From NCBI GenBank assembly GCA_019739215.1, contig JAHHDR010000003.1, positions 1 to 43,854 of the forward strand: a stretch of 43,854 nt of DNA, in the 5' to 3' direction. Positions 1-7,677 of this stretch are shown here, piece by piece. Both the position numbers and the translations under genes were made by a program. The number at the start of each line of letters is the position of its first letter. Position 1 is the stretch's first letter. The notes under the pieces were generated by a model that had not been told where the DNA came from, did not search any database, and saw nothing but the letters and a program-made list of their open reading frames with translations. This DNA comes from Rhizobium sp. Its GTDB lineage: Bacteria > Pseudomonadota > Alphaproteobacteria > Rhizobiales > Rhizobiaceae.

Positions 1-1261
1 CGGGTTGGCGCCGATGACGATGACGACATCGGTATGCTCGACCGAGTCGAAATCCTGCGTGCCGGCCGACGTACCGAACGTCTGGCCGAGGCCATAGCCG
101 GTCGGCGAATGGCAGACGCGGGCGCAGGTGTCGACATTGTTGTTGCGGAAGCCCGAGCGGATCAGCTTCTGCACCAGATAAGTCTCTTCATTGGTGCAGC
201 GCGACGAGGTGATGCCGCCGATCGAATCGCGGCCATACTGGTACTGGATGCGGCGGAATTCGTTCGCCGTGTATTCCATCGCCTCTTCCCAGCTCACCTC
301 GCGCCACGGATCGGAGATCTTCTCGCGGATCATCGGATTGAGGATGCGGTCCTTGTGGGTGGCATAGCCATAGGCGAAGCGGCCCTTGACGCAGCTATGG
401 CCGCGATTGGCCTTGCCGTCCTTCCACGGCACCATGCGGACGAGCTCCTCGCCGCGCATTTCGGCCTTGAACGAGCAGCCGACGCCGCAATAGGCGCAGG
501 TCGTGACTTCGGAATGTTCCGGCTGGCCGATTTCGATCACCGACTTTTCGGTCAGCGTCGCGGTCGGGCAGGCCTGGACGCAGGCGCCGCAGGAGACGCA
601 TTCCGACGACAGGAAATTTTCATGCATGCCGGGCGACACGCGGGAATCGAAGCCGCGACCCTCGATGGTCAGCGCGAAGGTTCCCTGCACTTCCTCGCAG
701 GCACGGACGCAGCGCGAGCAGACGATGCATTTCGACGGGTCATAGGTGAAGTACGGATTGCTCTCGTCCTTCGGCATCCACTTCATGTTCATGGCGCCAT
801 CGTTGCGCGCCTTGACGTGGTTTGTCGCCCTCATAGCCGTAGCGAACGTCGCGCAGGCCCACCGCGCCGGCCATGTCCTGCAATTCGCAGTCGCCATTGG
901 CCGCACAGGTCAGACAGTCGAGCGGATGGTCGGAGATATAGAGTTCCATCACGCCCTTGCGGATGTCCTTCAGCCGCGAGGTCTGCGTGTGGACGCTGAT
1001 GCCCTGGGCGACCGGCGTGGTGCAGGAAGCGGGCGTGCCGTTGCGGCCCTCGATCTCGACGAGACAGAGCCGGCAGGAGCCGAAGGCGTCGACCATGTCG
1101 GTGGCGCAGAGTTTCGGCACCTGGATGCCGGCATCCATCGAGGCGCGCATGATCGAGGTGCCCTCGGGCACCGTGATCTCGCGACCGTCGATGGTGAGCG
1201 TCACCATCTTTTCGGATTTCGAGGCGGGCGTGCCGTAGTCGATTTCGTGGACGAGACCCAT
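1..1261 (-). CDS. fdsA: NAD-dependent formate dehydrogenase alpha subunit, partial (3' end outside window)
   Basis: Molybdopterin catalytic subunit of soluble NAD-linked formate dehydrogenase (formate to CO2). In order: an N-terminal [2Fe-2S] ferredoxin-like domain (GSCRLC), a His/Cys3 cluster site (HPLDCLTCAANGDC), two [4Fe-4S] motifs (CIVCSRCVRAC and CVSCGACVQAC), then the molybdopterin oxidoreductase domain with CAYCGVGC. The active-site context reads ARVCHSPTGYG, so the Mo ligand is cysteine, not selenocysteine. Start ATG at 1261 is preceded by a GGAG site and lies 4 bases after the fdsB stop. One extra base near 819 (GDK-H expected, frame lost) splits the frame; both halves keep family sequence, so a sequence error is likely. 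The rest of the catalytic domain lies beyond the left edge. Confidence 0.93.
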
Positions 1262-1265
1262 GTTC

Positions 1266-2825
1266 TTACTCCGCTGCCTGCAAGGTGGCTGCCGGACGGA
1301 AGTCATCCGGAAAATGGTTGATGGCGCTCATGACCGGATAGGGCGTGAACCCGCCCAGCGCACAGAGCGAGCCGAAACTTCATCGTGTTGGAGAGATCGG
1401 TGATCAGCGCCAGGTTCTTCTCGGGCTCGATGCCGGCGGCGATCTTGTCCATGACCTCGACACCGCGCGTCGAGCCGATGCGGCAGGGCGTGCACTTGCC
1501 GCAGGATTCGACCGCGCAGAATTCGAAGGCGAAACGGGCCTGGGCCAGCATGTCGGCGGTGTCGTCGAAGACGGTGATGCCGGCATGGCCGATCAGCCCG
1601 TCGCGGGGCCGCGAAGGCTTCGTAGTCGAACGGCGTGTCAAACAGCGAGACCGGGAAATAGGCGCCGAGCGGGCCCCCCGACCTGCGCGGCCTTGACCGG
1701 GCGGCCCGTGGCCGTGCCGCCGCCGATGCCTTCGACAATTTCGCCCAGCGTCAGGCCGAAGGCAACTTCATAGAGCCCGCCATGCTTGACGTTGCCGGCG
1801 ATCTGGATCGGGATCGTGCCGCGCGAACGGCCCATGCCGAAATTCTTGTAGAACTCGGCGCCCTTTTCCATGATCACGGGCACGGAGGCGAGCGAGATCA
1901 CGTTGTTAACCACCGTCGGCCGACCCAGGAAACCCTGAAGCGCCGGAAGCGGCGGCTTGGCGCGGACGATGCCGCGCTTGCCTTCCAGCGAATTGAGCAG
2001 CGCGGTCTCCTCGCCGCAGACATAAGCGCCTGCGCCGGCGCGGATTTCCATGTCGAAGGCCTTGCCGGAGCCGAGCACCGAGCTACCCAGCACGCCGGCG
2101 TTGCGGGCGATCTCGACGGCCTCGTTCATGATCAGGATCGCGTTCGGATATTCCGAGCGGAGATAGACATAGCCCTTGGTCGCGCCGACCGCGATGCCCG
2201 CGATCGCCATGCCCTCAATGAGCACGAAGGGGTCGCCCTCCATGATCATCCGGTCGGCAAAAGTCGCTGAGTCGCCCTCGTCGGCATTGCAGACGATGTA
2301 TTTCTGCGGGCCGGCGGCGTCATGTACCGTCTTCCACTTGATCCCGGTCGGGAAGCCCGCACCGCCACGGCCGCGCAGGCCGGACTCGGTCACTTCCTTC
2401 ACGACGTCAGCGCCGGTCATGGCCAGCGCGCGTTCGAGACCCACAAGCCCACCAAGCGACCTGTAGTCGTCGAGCGAGAGTGGATCGGTGATGCCGCAAC
2501 GGGAAAAGGTCAGGCGGGTCTGGTTCTTGAGGAAGGGGATCTCCTCGGTCAGTCCCTGGCAGAGCGGATGCGGCATGCCGTCGAGCATACCGGCGCTCAG
2601 CAGGCCGGATACGTCCTTAGCGCTGACGGGGCCATAGGCGATGCGGCCATGTGGCGTCTCGACCTCGACCAGCACTTCGAGCCAGTGCATGCCACGCGAT
2701 CCATTGCGGACGATGACGGCATCCAGCCTGCGGGAGTCGATCTCGGCCTGAACTGCCTGGACGACACGTTCGGCGCCGACGGCAAGGGCTGCGGAATCAC
2801 GGGGGATGAAAATGCGGGTTGTCAC
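1266..2825 (-). CDS. fdsB: NAD-dependent formate dehydrogenase beta subunit (frame interrupted)
   Basis: FMN/NAD-binding diaphorase subunit, NuoF-like, passing electrons from FdsA to NAD. Visible: GLRGRGGAGFPTG (FMN/NADH region), CNADEGDS, YVCGEETALLNSLEG, and the C-terminal [4Fe-4S] motif ESCGKCTPCR. Translation begins at GTG 2825, overlapping the fdsG TGA by 4 bases, which implies translational coupling. The frame changes near 1668, 1605 and 1378, each repairable by one base and each time resuming conserved NuoF-type sequence through to a TAA at 1266-1268. I therefore treat it as an intact gene with sequence errors. Net length about 518 residues, as expected for FdsB. Confidence 0.9.
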
Positions 2826-3298
2826 TGGCGCACCTCCTTGATCAGGGCGGAGAGCGTTTCCGTATCCAGGCGTCCGTGCAGTTCGCCGTCGATCTGGGCC
2901 GACGGCGCGGTGGAACAGAGTCCCAGGCAATAGACCGGCTCCAGCGTCACACGCCCGTCCGGGGTGGTGCCGTGCCAGTCGAGATCGAGCACCTTGCAGG
3001 CATGATCGGCGATCTCGCGGCCACCCATCGACTGGCAGGCCTCGGCGCGACAGATGCGCACGACATGCTGGCCGGCGGGATGGCTGCGGAATTCATGATA
3101 GAAGGTGACGACACCATGGACTTCGGCGCGCGACAGGTTCAGTTCGCGGGCAATGACCGGCAGGACCTGTTCGGGGACGTAGCCGAAATCCTCCTGCACG
3201 GCGTGAAGGATGGGAAGCAGTGGCCCTTCCAGGGACTTCAGATCGTTGACGATGGCGAGAACGCGATCACCCATCTCGTCCTTCACATGGACATTCAT
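2822..3298 (-). CDS. fdsG: NAD-dependent formate dehydrogenase gamma subunit
   Basis: A 158-residue NuoE-like thioredoxin-fold [2Fe-2S] protein. Cluster ligands are visible as CRAEAC in the middle and CLGLC near residue 120; the N-terminal part has the helical HAVQEDFGYVPEQV pattern of this family. It opens the fdsGBA operon: a strong Shine-Dalgarno (GGAGG) precedes the ATG, and its stop overlaps the fdsB GTG. It is preceded on the same strand by a LysR gene with about 190 bp between, which probably carries the operon promoter. Confidence 0.93.
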   Translation of the reverse strand: MNVHVKDEMGDRVLAIVNDLKSLEGPLLPILHAVQEDFGYVPEQVLPVIARELNLSRAEVHGVVTFYHEFRSHPAGQHVVRICRAEACQSMGGREIADHACKVLDLDWHGTTPDGRVTLEPVYCLGLCSTAPSAQIDGELHGRLDTETLSALIKEVRQ

Positions 3299-3428
3299 GC
3301 CTTACCTCCACCCTTGCCGCAATATGACAGCCTGATGGACGCCGTCATCCGGCGCACGCCTCAGTCTATCACAGTCTCGGGAAAATTGATGGCAGAACCG
3401 GAACTCTGTCGATACCGCCGCTGCGCCA

Positions 3429-3457
3429 ATCATGCGGTTCATGCGCGACAAGGTCAA
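3429..3457 (-). promoter_or_regulatory. candidate sigma70-type promoter of fdsGBA
   Basis: On the minus strand TTGACC (3457-3452) is followed after 17 bp by CATGAT (3434-3429), four of six matches to TATAAT. It lies in the only noncoding stretch between lysR and fdsG, about 130 bp upstream of fdsG. Pattern match only. Confidence 0.35.
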
Positions 3458-3476
3458 TAATCGGGTTTCGTCGGTT

Positions 3477-3494
3477 GATAGATTTTTTTCTATC
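3477..3494. promoter_or_regulatory. 18-bp palindrome at the lysR/fds junction
   Basis: GATAGA, six T, TCTATC: perfect 6-bp arms around a T tract. It overlaps the lysR stop codon and precedes the fds promoter region. A LysR-type site (T-N11-A type dyad) for control of fdsGBA is one reading; a weak hairpin ending the lysR transcript is another. Confidence 0.35.
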
Positions 3495-4374
3495 GTGGGC
3501 GGATCTCCCGCGCCAGGTTCAGCATCGCCGACACAAGCGGCGTGTTCGGCTCCCGCTCCAGCGCCACCACCCCCACCGAATGGATCGTTTCCGGCTCGAC
3601 GAGCGGGACGACCGCAACCTGGTCGGCAAAGCCAAAAGAGCGGGCCGCATCCAGCGGCATGATCGAGGCCCATTTGCCGGTCAGTACATGAGTGAACAGC
3701 ACGATCATCGAATTGGATTCTAGCCGAGGGACCACCGTGGCGCCGGCCTCGGCGAGATGCTTGTTGATGATGCGGCGGTTCTGCATGTCCGATGTCAGCA
3801 GGCAGAGCGGCAGTTCGCTGATCTCCTTCCAGGTCACCGCGGCCCGTCCCGCCAATGCGGAGGCTTTCCCCGTCACCAGATAATAGCGTTCGTCTATCAG
3901 GGGTACGGTGACGACGCGGCCGAGCGGCTCGTTGTCGAGATAGGTGATGCCGATATCGGTTTCGAGATTGTCGAGTTGGCTCATGATGTGGAGCGAGGTC
4001 GCCGACTGGATCGAGAAGGTGACGCCGGGATGGCGTTCCTGGAAGGGCGCCGTCAGGCGCGGCACAAGCGAGAGCGCCGTTGGAATCGCGCTGATGCGCA
4101 GGTGGCCGGTGAGGCCCTTGTGCGCCGCCCGCATCTCCTCCTTCATCGTGCGGGCATCCCCGACGATGCGGCGCGCCCATTCCAGCACACGCTGGCCCTC
4201 GGGCGTCAGGCCCTGATAGCGCGAGCCGCGATTGACCAGCATGACACCCAGTTCGTTTTCGAGCTGGCGGATCGCGGCCGAGAGTGTCGGCTGGGTGATG
4301 CCGCATTCCTCGGCGGCGCGGCCGAAATGCCGTTCGCGGGCGAGCGCCAGGAAGAATTGCAGCTTGTCGATCAT
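3490..4374 (-). CDS. LysR-family regulator, probably of formate dehydrogenase
   Basis: 294 residues, standard LysR length. The N-terminal winged HTH covers residues 1-60 (FFLALARERHFGRAAEECG, then TQPTLSAAIRQLENELG). The remainder is a LysR substrate domain with typical HPGVTFSI and LDIGITYLD-like segments. It sits immediately upstream of fdsGBA in the same orientation, the arrangement in which fds-linked LysR regulators are found, so formate- or redox-dependent activation of fds is inferred. It is divergent from leuD across 129 bp and could instead act there, though leuD is usually controlled otherwise. Confidence 0.85.
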   Translation of the reverse strand: MIDKLQFFLALARERHFGRAAEECGITQPTLSAAIRQLENELGVMLVNRGSRYQGLTPEGQRVLEWARRIVGDARTMKEEMRAAHKGLTGHLRISAIPTALSLVPRLTAPFQERHPGVTFSIQSATSLHIMSQLDNLETDIGITYLDNEPLGRVVTVPLIDERYYLVTGKASALAGRAAVTWKEISELPLCLLTSDMQNRRIINKHLAEAGATVVPRLESNSMIVLFTHVLTGKWASIMPLDAARSFGFADQVAVVPLVEPETIHSVGVVALEREPNTPLVSAMLNLAREIRPR

Positions 4375-4503
4375 TCCGATTCTCCCGCGTCAGAGCCGAC
4401 TTTCATCCGAGTTCGCCGCGCGACGCAAGAATCCCCTTCATTTCACCGAGGATTTGCGCTAGAGCGCCTGCCTGAATTGCTGTAGTTCCGAAAGGTCTGA
4501 TCG

Positions 4504-5112
4504 ATGGACAAGTTCACCACGCTCACGGGCATCGCCGCGCCCTATCCGGTCGTCAATATCGACACCGACATGATCATTCCCAAGGATTACCTCAAGACGA
4601 TCAAGCGCACAGGCCTCGGCTCCGGGCTGTTCGCGGAAGCCCGCTTCAACGAGGACGGTTCGGAGAACCCGGATTTCGTGCTCAACAAGCCGGCCTATCG
4701 CAAGGCACAGATCCTGGTCGCCGGCGACAATTTCGGCTGCGGCTCATCGCGCGAACATGCGCCCTGGGCGCTGCTCGACTTCGGCATCCGTTGCGTGATC
4801 TCCACCAGCTTCGCTGATATCTTCTACAACAACTGTTTCAAGAATGGGGTACTGCCGATCGTGGTTACGCCGGAAGAGCTGGAAAAGCTGCTCGACGATG
4901 CAGGCCGCGGCGCCAATGCGACGCTGACCGTCGATCTCGAAGCCCAGGAAATCCGCGGCCCCGATGGCGGCACCATCAAGTTCGATCTCGATCCGTTCAG
5001 GAAGCATTGCATGCTCAACGGCCTCGACGATATCGGCCTGACACTGGCCAAGGCCGACGACATCGATACCTATGAGAAGAAGACCGCCGGCTCCCGTCCC
5101 TGGGCGGCCTGA
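4504..5112 (+). CDS. leuD: 3-isopropylmalate dehydratase small subunit
   Basis: 202 residues, full length for LeuD. The protein pairs with LeuC to interconvert 2- and 3-isopropylmalate in leucine synthesis. Recognisable segments: [14 protein letters not shown] near the N-terminus, the swivel-domain signature [17 protein letters not shown] around residues 76-92, and [17 protein letters not shown]. LeuC is not in the window, as is usual in rhizobia where leuC and leuD are apart. A strong hairpin terminator follows directly. Confidence 0.97.
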   Translation: MDKFTTLTGIAAPYPVVNIDTDMIIPKDYLKTIKRTGLGSGLFAEARFNEDGSENPDFVLNKPAYRKAQILVAGDNFGCGSSREHAPWALLDFGIRCVISTSFADIFYNNCFKNGVLPIVVTPEELEKLLDDAGRGANATLTVDLEAQEIRGPDGGTIKFDLDPFRKHCMLNGLDDIGLTLAKADDIDTYEKKTAGSRPWAA

Positions 5113-5136
5113 GCGAAACAGAACCTACCTCTTGAG

Positions 5137-5162
5137 ATGGCCCGGTTCTCCGGGCCATTTTC
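5137..5162 (+). terminator. rho-independent terminator of leuD
   Basis: Perfect 9-bp stem ATGGCCCGG / CCGGGCCAT with loop TTCT, followed by TTTTC. It begins 24 bases after the leuD stop. Confidence 0.85.
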
Positions 5163-5178
5163 ATTCCGGAGCACAATA

Positions 5179-5415
5179 TTGAAACCTTTCATCCCCAAGC
5201 GCCTTGAGCACGTCGCCTTCGGCCTGCTTCTGTCAGGCATGATGTCGCTGCTGGTGTCCGGTTTCGCAACGCTGATTGGGCTTGGTTTTGTCGATGGCAT
5301 CCTGCTGGCCTGGATGAAGGCCTGGTTGCCGTCGTGGGCGCTTGCCTTCCCTGTCGTGCTGGTGGTGGCGCCGCTGGTGCGCAGGATTCTGGGAAGGCTC
5401 GTCATACAGCCCTGA
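5179..5415 (+). CDS. small two-helix membrane protein, DUF2798-like
   Basis: About 78 residues with two hydrophobic helices (HVAFGLLLSGMMSLLVSGFA and SWALAFPVVLVVAPLVRRIL) and basic ends, the pattern of DUF2798 proteins of unknown role. I choose TTG 5179 as start: GGAG at 5168-5171 is correctly spaced before it. The upstream in-frame ATG at 5137 lies inside the stem of the leuD terminator, so a longer form is unlikely. No functional clue from neighbours. Confidence 0.7.
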   Translation: MKPFIPKRLEHVAFGLLLSGMMSLLVSGFATLIGLGFVDGILLAWMKAWLPSWALAFPVVLVVAPLVRRILGRLVIQP

Positions 5416-5446
5416 TCGCCCGCCGCGCAGGCCGGCCGGCGGATCG

Positions 5447-5872
5447 TCAGGCCGTAGCGGCCGACTCGATCCGCTCCATGTCATCGTCCGACAGGCCGAA
5501 GTGGTGGCCGATCTCGTGGATCAGGACATGGGTGATGATATCGCCGAGCGTTTCCTCGTTCTCGGCCCAGTAATCGAGAATGGGCCGGCGATAGAGCGAG
5601 ATCCGGTTGGGAAATTCTCCGTTCTCTACGGAGAAGCGTTCGGTGACACCGCGGCCTTCGAAGAGCCCGAGCAGATCGAACGGCGTCTCGAGAGCCATGT
5701 CATCGAACACGTCGTCGGACGGGAAATCCGCGATCTCTATGATGATGTCCTGACAGAGCGCGCGGAAGTCTTCCGGCAACTGCCCATAGGCCTCGCGCGC
5801 CAATTGTTCGATCGCTTCGAGCGAAGGGGAAAACTTGTCCCGCCAGTCGTCGGTCTGGTCGATACTCGCCAT
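5447..5872 (-). CDS. minimal zinc metallopeptidase (MMP-like domain) family protein
   Basis: 141 residues, cytosolic, no signal peptide. The HExxH site reads HEIGHHFGLSDDDM at residues 119-132; the third ligand is probably in the GLSDDD segment, as in the zincin-like minimal-MMP family (PF06262 type). The middle has ISLYRRPILDYW, also typical. ATG 5872 is chosen because AGGAG precedes it; an upstream in-frame ATG at 5932 lacks such a site. Substrate unknown. Confidence 0.85.
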   Translation of the reverse strand: MASIDQTDDWRDKFSPSLEAIEQLAREAYGQLPEDFRALCQDIIIEIADFPSDDVFDDMALETPFDLLGLFEGRGVTERFSVENGEFPNRISLYRRPILDYWAENEETLGDIITHVLIHEIGHHFGLSDDDMERIESAATA

Positions 5873-6211
5873 GTCTGCTCCTGTTCGCGCCCTATATAGA
5901 GTGGTGCCGCCGGTTTTGCGAGGGCGTTTCACCGCCCCATGACAGGATGTCGAAATCGAAAGACGACGGTCTGCGGAGTGTTGCCATGAGGCGAATTGCG
6001 ATCAAATGCAGCGTTGGGGACGCTGCCGGGTGCAATCCCCTGCGGCCGGCGTCAGACACGCCTGGCGTGCAGACCTGAACCGCACTGGACCTGCGAGATT
6101 CCGGATATGTCGGCGGAGACAACCGGAATCGAGCGAAGGCCGCGCGGATGACGTATCCGGTTGCCTCCGCCCAACCGACACCTGCAATCCTCGCGCCGCG
6201 GCGCGGCGGTA
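5873..6211. other. noncoding stretch with local hairpins, no gene recognised
   Basis: No reading frame on either strand looks like a protein. Short inverted repeats are present around 6008-6026 (GCAGCG/CGCTGC) and 6047-6075 (GGCGT/ACGCC pairs). No tRNA or known riboswitch pattern was recognised. Confidence 0.5.
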
Positions 6212-6472
6212 TCAGGTACCGGTTCTGATTATCCTCAAGAGTACGAGAAGAATCACGGCGCCGATCGTCGCGTGCACGATGGCCCAGAGAAATCCGCCGC
6301 CGACTCCCCAGCCCAGTTGCGGGAACAGCCAGCCGGCGATGAAGGCACCAACGATACCCACGACGATGTTGCCGAGGAGCCCGAAGCCGAACCCCTTGAC
6401 GATGATGCCGGCCAGCCAACCTGCGATGGCGCCGACGATCAGAAAAATGATGATGCTCTCAATACCCAGCAT
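6212..6472 (-). CDS. GlsB/YeaQ/YmgE-family stress membrane protein
   Basis: 86 residues, three glycine-rich membrane helices with the family pattern IIFLIVGAIAGWLAG, then GNIVVGIVGAFIAGWLF, and a third helix near the C-terminus. Members are stress-induced (transglycosylase-associated) integral membrane proteins of unknown biochemistry. ATG 6472 has GGAG 7 bases upstream. It stands at the left end of a cluster of stress-type genes. Confidence 0.9.
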   Translation of the reverse strand: MLGIESIIIFLIVGAIAGWLAGIIVKGFGFGLLGNIVVGIVGAFIAGWLFPQLGWGVGGGFLWAIVHATIGAVILLVLLRIIRTGT

Positions 6473-6581
6473 GTTTCGCTCCCGCTGCATTTCGGCCAGG
6501 ACGACGGCCGGCCCTCATGATTAACAGCGGCGTCGAGACTTTCCAGCCCCGCCGGCAGATTATTATCAGTTCTGGCAATTA

Positions 6582-6797
6582 TCAGTTCTGGCGCTGCACG
6601 CCTGGGGGCGCGACCTCGCTGACGACCGGCTCGATGCGCTCGGACTCGACGCGTTCCAGGTGCATCTTGCGTCTTTCGAACCACGCCACGGAGACAAAGC
6701 CGTCGTCGTGGCAGCGGACGACCGTGAGCAGACGGTCTTCGCCCCTGATCCGAACGGTCTCGCCGACGATCCACTGCCTGATATCCTGTTGCTGCAT
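6582..6797 (-). CDS. small DUF2158/YodC-like protein
   Basis: 71 residues. The core (residues 9-40) has the pattern WIVGETVRIRGEDRLLTVV followed by VSVAWFERRK, like the beta-rich DUF2158 family (GxxVxLkSGGPxMTV ... CxWF). Start ATG 6797 follows GAGGAG, 10 bases away. The frame is open further upstream, but that part does not look like protein sequence. A relaxed EcfG-type promoter (6827-6851) lies just upstream. Function unknown. Confidence 0.6.
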   Translation of the reverse strand: MQQQDIRQWIVGETVRIRGEDRLLTVVRCHDDGFVSVAWFERRKMHLERVESERIEPVVSEVAPPGVQRQN

Positions 6798-6826
6798 CTG
6801 TAAAGCACTCCTCAAACGCGGCCTAG

Positions 6827-6851
6827 AACCGATGGGCATCCGCTTTGTTCC
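6827..6851 (-). promoter_or_regulatory. relaxed EcfG-type promoter before the DUF2158-like gene
   Basis: Minus strand GGAAC (6851-6847), 16-bp spacer, GGTT (6830-6827). One mismatch to GGAAC-N16/17-CGTT but fits the broader GGAAC-N18/19-TT form. The -10 is 30 bases from ATG 6797. Confidence 0.4.
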
Positions 6852-6984
6852 TCCTCGGCAGAGCTGAGCAATCAAGGCTGGCAGCCCGGCGGGATCCCAT
6901 TTCGAGCGCTCGCAGATGTCGCGAACGATCGAGTTCACCAACGCCGAAGAGGCCGTTGGCGGCCATTTGCATTGCTGGTGACGC

Positions 6985-7034
6985 AACCGTGGGCGCGTCA
7001 GTTTGTTCCGGAACTTTTCAATCGCGGGAAGGTT
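6985..7034. promoter_or_regulatory. back-to-back GGAAC-N16-GGTT pair
   Basis: A GTTCC-GGAAC palindrome (7005-7014) forms the -35 of two outward-facing relaxed EcfG-like promoters: minus strand with GGTT at 6988-6985, plus strand with GGTT at 7031-7034. The minus copy points at the DUF2158-like gene about 190 bp away; nothing obvious starts after the plus copy. Confidence 0.3.
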
Positions 7035-7076
7035 GAGAGGGGCATCATGATCGCCAGGCTCTTCCCAAACGGAGAA

Positions 7077-7099
7077 CCCGGCTTCCAAGGGAAGCCGGG
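7077..7099 (-). terminator. hairpin after the His-rich protein gene
   Basis: Perfect 10-bp stem CCCGGCTTCC / GGAAGCCGGG with a 3-base loop, 68 bp after the minus-strand gene ends; followed on minus by TTCTCC, only a poor T-run. Confidence 0.5.
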
Positions 7100-7166
7100 C
7101 CGGGGAGGGAGGCCGGTGATGGAGATCAGACACCGCCGTGCTGGCGGAAATCCTGATCGCGCGATC

Positions 7167-7412
7167 TCACCAGGGGCAGACGCGGACACGCTTGATGTAG
7201 ATGTTGCCCCAGTCGTCGTAGCGCTTCACCTTCTTGACGAAGCAGTGGTAGCGGGGCTTGTAGACGTGGAAGCCGTGGTGATGCTTGTGATGCCACTGCT
7301 TGTGATGCTTGTGATGCTTCCACTTCCAGCCGGCTTCGGCGGTTGAGGCGAGCGAAACGGTTGCGATGAGGGCAGCCGCGGCACCGAGGATCATGGTTCT
7401 CATGGTCGTCAT
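7167..7412 (-). CDS. small exported histidine-rich protein
   Basis: 81 residues. Residues 1-27 are a signal peptide (MILGAAAALIATVSLASTAEA, cleavage probably after AEA). The mature part is a run of W/K/H residues (KHHKHHKQWHHKHHH), then YHCFVKKVKRYDDWGN with IYIKRVRVC, giving two cysteines that could form a disulfide. A consensus AGGAG precedes ATG 7412. The His cluster suggests metal binding in the periplasm; this is inference. Similar small exported proteins with a C-terminal YDDWGN segment occur in rhizobia, to my recollection without known function. Confidence 0.75.
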   Translation of the reverse strand: MTTMRTMILGAAAALIATVSLASTAEAGWKWKHHKHHKQWHHKHHHGFHVYKPRYHCFVKKVKRYDDWGNIYIKRVRVCPW

Positions 7413-7586
7413 TGTGTTTCTCCTGAAAGAACTGTTGCGTTTCTGTCCCTGGCTTTGGTGGAGGACTGTTGCCTTCCATTGACCCCTTTATCGCACGGCT
7501 GGAGAGGCACCGCTGTTCCGCGAGAAACAGCCCCCGACGCGGCTCGGAAAGGCTGCACCGACCAATCGGATCGGATCATTTATCTT

Positions 7587-7611
7587 GGAACCAAAGCTTG
7601 GGTGACCCGTT
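7587..7611 (+). promoter_or_regulatory. EcfG (general stress sigma) promoter of the PRC-barrel gene
   Basis: GGAAC (7587-7591), 16-bp spacer, CGTT (7608-7611): perfect match to the alphaproteobacterial GGAAC-N16/17-CGTT consensus. It lies 67 bp before the start codon at 7678. Confidence 0.75.
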
Positions 7612-7677
7612 GGATTGGCAACCGGACGATGTCGACACGACGCGATCCGGGTTCAGATTTCAACGAGGAGACCACAC

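Noticed and set aside
1..1261. Selenocysteine-type formate dehydrogenase
   Set aside because: The active-site codon is a normal cysteine (ARVCHSP) and no in-frame TGA is there.
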